15,017 nucleotides of DNA, taken from contig JAEYYZ010000197.1 of NCBI GenBank assembly GCA_023428185.1, positions 1 to 15,017 on the forward strand. The letters are read 5' to 3'. The translations under genes and the position numbers were made by a program. The notes beneath the pieces were generated by a model. The model made no database searches and was not told the origin of the DNA. It was given only the letters and a program-made list of their open reading frames with translations. Below are positions 13,780-15,017 of the stretch, piece by piece. Positions within the stretch are counted from its first letter, which is position 1. Each line of letters starts with the position of its first letter. This stretch comes from Actinomycetes bacterium (lineage in GTDB: Bacteria > Actinomycetota > Actinomycetes > Actinomycetales > Demequinaceae).

Positions 13780-15017
13780 ATGTTCAAGACCGCCGAAGAG
13801 GCGATCGCCTACGTCAAGAAAGAGGACGTCAAGTTCATTGACATCCGCTTCTGCGACCTCCCAGGCGTGATGCAACACTTCAACATTCCGGCCGCACAGT
13901 TCACGCAGGACATCTTCACCGATGGGGCCATGTTCGATGGCTCGTCGATCCGTGGGTTCCAGGCCATCAACGAATCGGACATGAAGCTCCTGCCCGATGT
14001 CGCCACCGCCTACATTGACCCGTTCCGCAAGCAGAAGACGCTGATCATCAACTTCTCCATTGTGGATCCGTTTACCAACGAGCCCTACTCGCGTGACCCG
14101 CGTAACGTGGCCGCCAAGGCTGAGGCATACCTCGCCTCCACCGGCATCGGCGACACCGCGTACTTTGCTCCCGAAGCAGAGTTCTTCATCTTTGACTCGG
14201 TGCGTTTTGCCACCAACCAGCACGAGGGTTACTACCACATCGACTCGAGCGAAGCCGCGTGGAACACCGGCATCGAGTACGAAGAGGACGGCACCCCCAA
14301 CCGCGGCTACAAGACCCGCATCAAGGGTGGCTACTTCCCGGTAAGCCCCTCCGACCAGTTCGCTGACCTTCGCGACGACATGGTGCGAGTGCTTGGCGAA
14401 GTGGGTCTCGACGTAGAGCGCGCACACCACGAGGTGGGCACCGCCGGTCAGCAAGAGATCAACTACCGCTTCAACACCCTGCTGCACGCTGCTGACGACA
14501 TCATGAAGTTCAAATACGTCATCAAGAACGTGGCATGGGAGGCCGGCAAGACCGTCACCTTCATGCCTAAGCCCCTCTTTGGTGACAACGGCTCCGGTAT
14601 GCACGTGCATCAGTCCGTGTGGAAGGACGGCACGCCGCTGTTCTTTGACGAGAAGGGCTACGGCGGCCTATCTGACATTGCTCGCTGGTACATCGGTGGA
14701 ATCCTCAAGCACGCGCCCGTGTTGCTTGCCTTCACCAACCCCACCGTGAACTCGTACCACCGCTTGGTGCCTGGCTACGAAGCTCCCGTGAACCTCGTGT
14801 ACTCGGCTCGTAACCGCTCCGCTGCGGTGCGTATCCCCATCACGGGATCCAACCCCAAGGCCAAGCGCATCGAGTTCCGTGCACCTGACTCCTCAGGTAA
14901 CCCTTACCTCGCCTTCGCAGCTCTGCTCATGGCAGGTCTGGATGGCATCAAGAACCGCATCGAGCCCCCGGCTCCTGTGGACAAGGACCTGTACGAGCTG
15001 CCCCCCGAGGAGCACGC
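13780..15017 (+). CDS. glnA: Glutamine synthetase type I (beta subtype), partial (C-terminus outside window)
   Basis: Condenses glutamate and ammonium to glutamine with ATP; a cytosolic dodecamer and the entry point of nitrogen. 412 codons are visible of the usual about 475, so some 60 residues lie past the window end. Characteristic motifs: FDGSSIRGF (about 47-55), EAEFFIF (metal site), GQQEIN, NGSGMHVHQS (ATP/metal histidine), NPTVNSYHRL and VPGYEAP, RSAAVRIP, and EFRAPDSSGNPYLA. Tyr405 in KDLYELPPEE is the residue adenylylated by GlnE in the GSI-beta subtype, so activity should be controlled by reversible adenylylation. Transcription is probably controlled from the GTAAC repeats upstream. 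It is the counterpart of M. tuberculosis glnA1 (Rv2220), which ends the same conserved block. The start is supported by GAGGAG and by the family N-terminus. Confidence 0.97.
   Translation, partial: MFKTAEEAIAYVKKEDVKFIDIRFCDLPGVMQHFNIPAAQFTQDIFTDGAMFDGSSIRGFQAINESDMKLLPDVATAYIDPFRKQKTLIINFSIVDPFTNEPYSRDPRNVAAKAEAYLASTGIGDTAYFAPEAEFFIFDSVRFATNQHEGYYHIDSSEAAWNTGIEYEEDGTPNRGYKTRIKGGYFPVSPSDQFADLRDDMVRVLGEVGLDVERAHHEVGTAGQQEINYRFNTLLHAADDIMKFKYVIKNVAWEAGKTVTFMPKPLFGDNGSGMHVHQSVWKDGTPLFFDEKGYGGLSDIARWYIGGILKHAPVLLAFTNPTVNSYHRLVPGYEAPVNLVYSARNRSAAVRIPITGSNPKAKRIEFRAPDSSGNPYLAFAALLMAGLDGIKNRIEPPAPVDKDLYELPPEEH

Noticed and set aside
13750..14610. 286-codon minus-strand frame opposite glnA
   Set aside because: The glnA frame is unmistakable and the antisense translation has only biased composition (Val, Gly, Asp).

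Overview
The window is a high-GC, gene-dense stretch of an actinobacterial chromosome, most likely from a Micrococcales-type organism; I cannot name the genus. Three things point there: a two-lipoyl-domain E2 of the actinobacterial SucB/DlaT type, a DUF4191 membrane protein beside lipA, and a gene order close to the Mycobacterium tuberculosis block Rv2213 (pepB) - Rv2215 (dlaT) - Rv2216 - Rv2217 (lipB) - Rv2218 (lipA) - Rv2219 - Rv2220 (glnA1). No mobile element, tRNA, rRNA or CRISPR array is visible. No gap between genes exceeds 170 bases.

Layout. 1-693 (-): pyrD, 3' end outside the window. 727-2226 (+): leucyl aminopeptidase pepA. 2242-2598 (-): small conserved protein of unknown function. 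2691-6878 (+): lpdA (E3), sucB (E2) and a TIGR01777-type NAD(P)-binding epimerase, closely spaced and probably one operon. 6865-10359 (-): a two-gene block of an MMPL/RND-type exporter followed by a degenerate membrane-anchored kinase-like protein. This block interrupts the order known from mycobacteria. 10440-12172 (+): lipB and lipA, overlapping by 4 bases. 12200-12922 (+): DUF4191 protein. 12939-13610 (-): HAD phosphatase. 13780 to the window end (+): glnA, cut after its adenylylation-site tyrosine.

How the genes work together. LipB transfers octanoate from acyl carrier protein to lipoyl domains, LipA inserts two sulfurs, SucB carries the lipoyl arms of a 2-oxoacid dehydrogenase complex, and LpdA reoxidises them. 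The window therefore holds a lipoylation and lipoyl-cycle module without the E1 subunits. glnA assimilates ammonium using the 2-oxoglutarate/glutamate branch point that this complex drains. pyrD and pepA are unrelated housekeeping genes.

Regulation. Six genes (pyrD, pepA, the 2598 gene, lipB, the DUF4191 gene, the HAD gene) have a TANNNT -10-like hexamer only 6-9 bases before the start codon, and five of them lack a clear Shine-Dalgarno sequence. This pattern suggests leaderless transcripts. lpdA, sucB, lipA and glnA have good ribosome binding sites. Upstream of glnA, GTAAC repeats in 11-base phase look like a GlnR operator.

Nothing in the window is a clearly new system. The best candidates for follow-up are the kinase-like protein with a missing N-lobe paired with the exporter, the glnA operator, and the back-to-back leaderless pyrD/pepA promoters.
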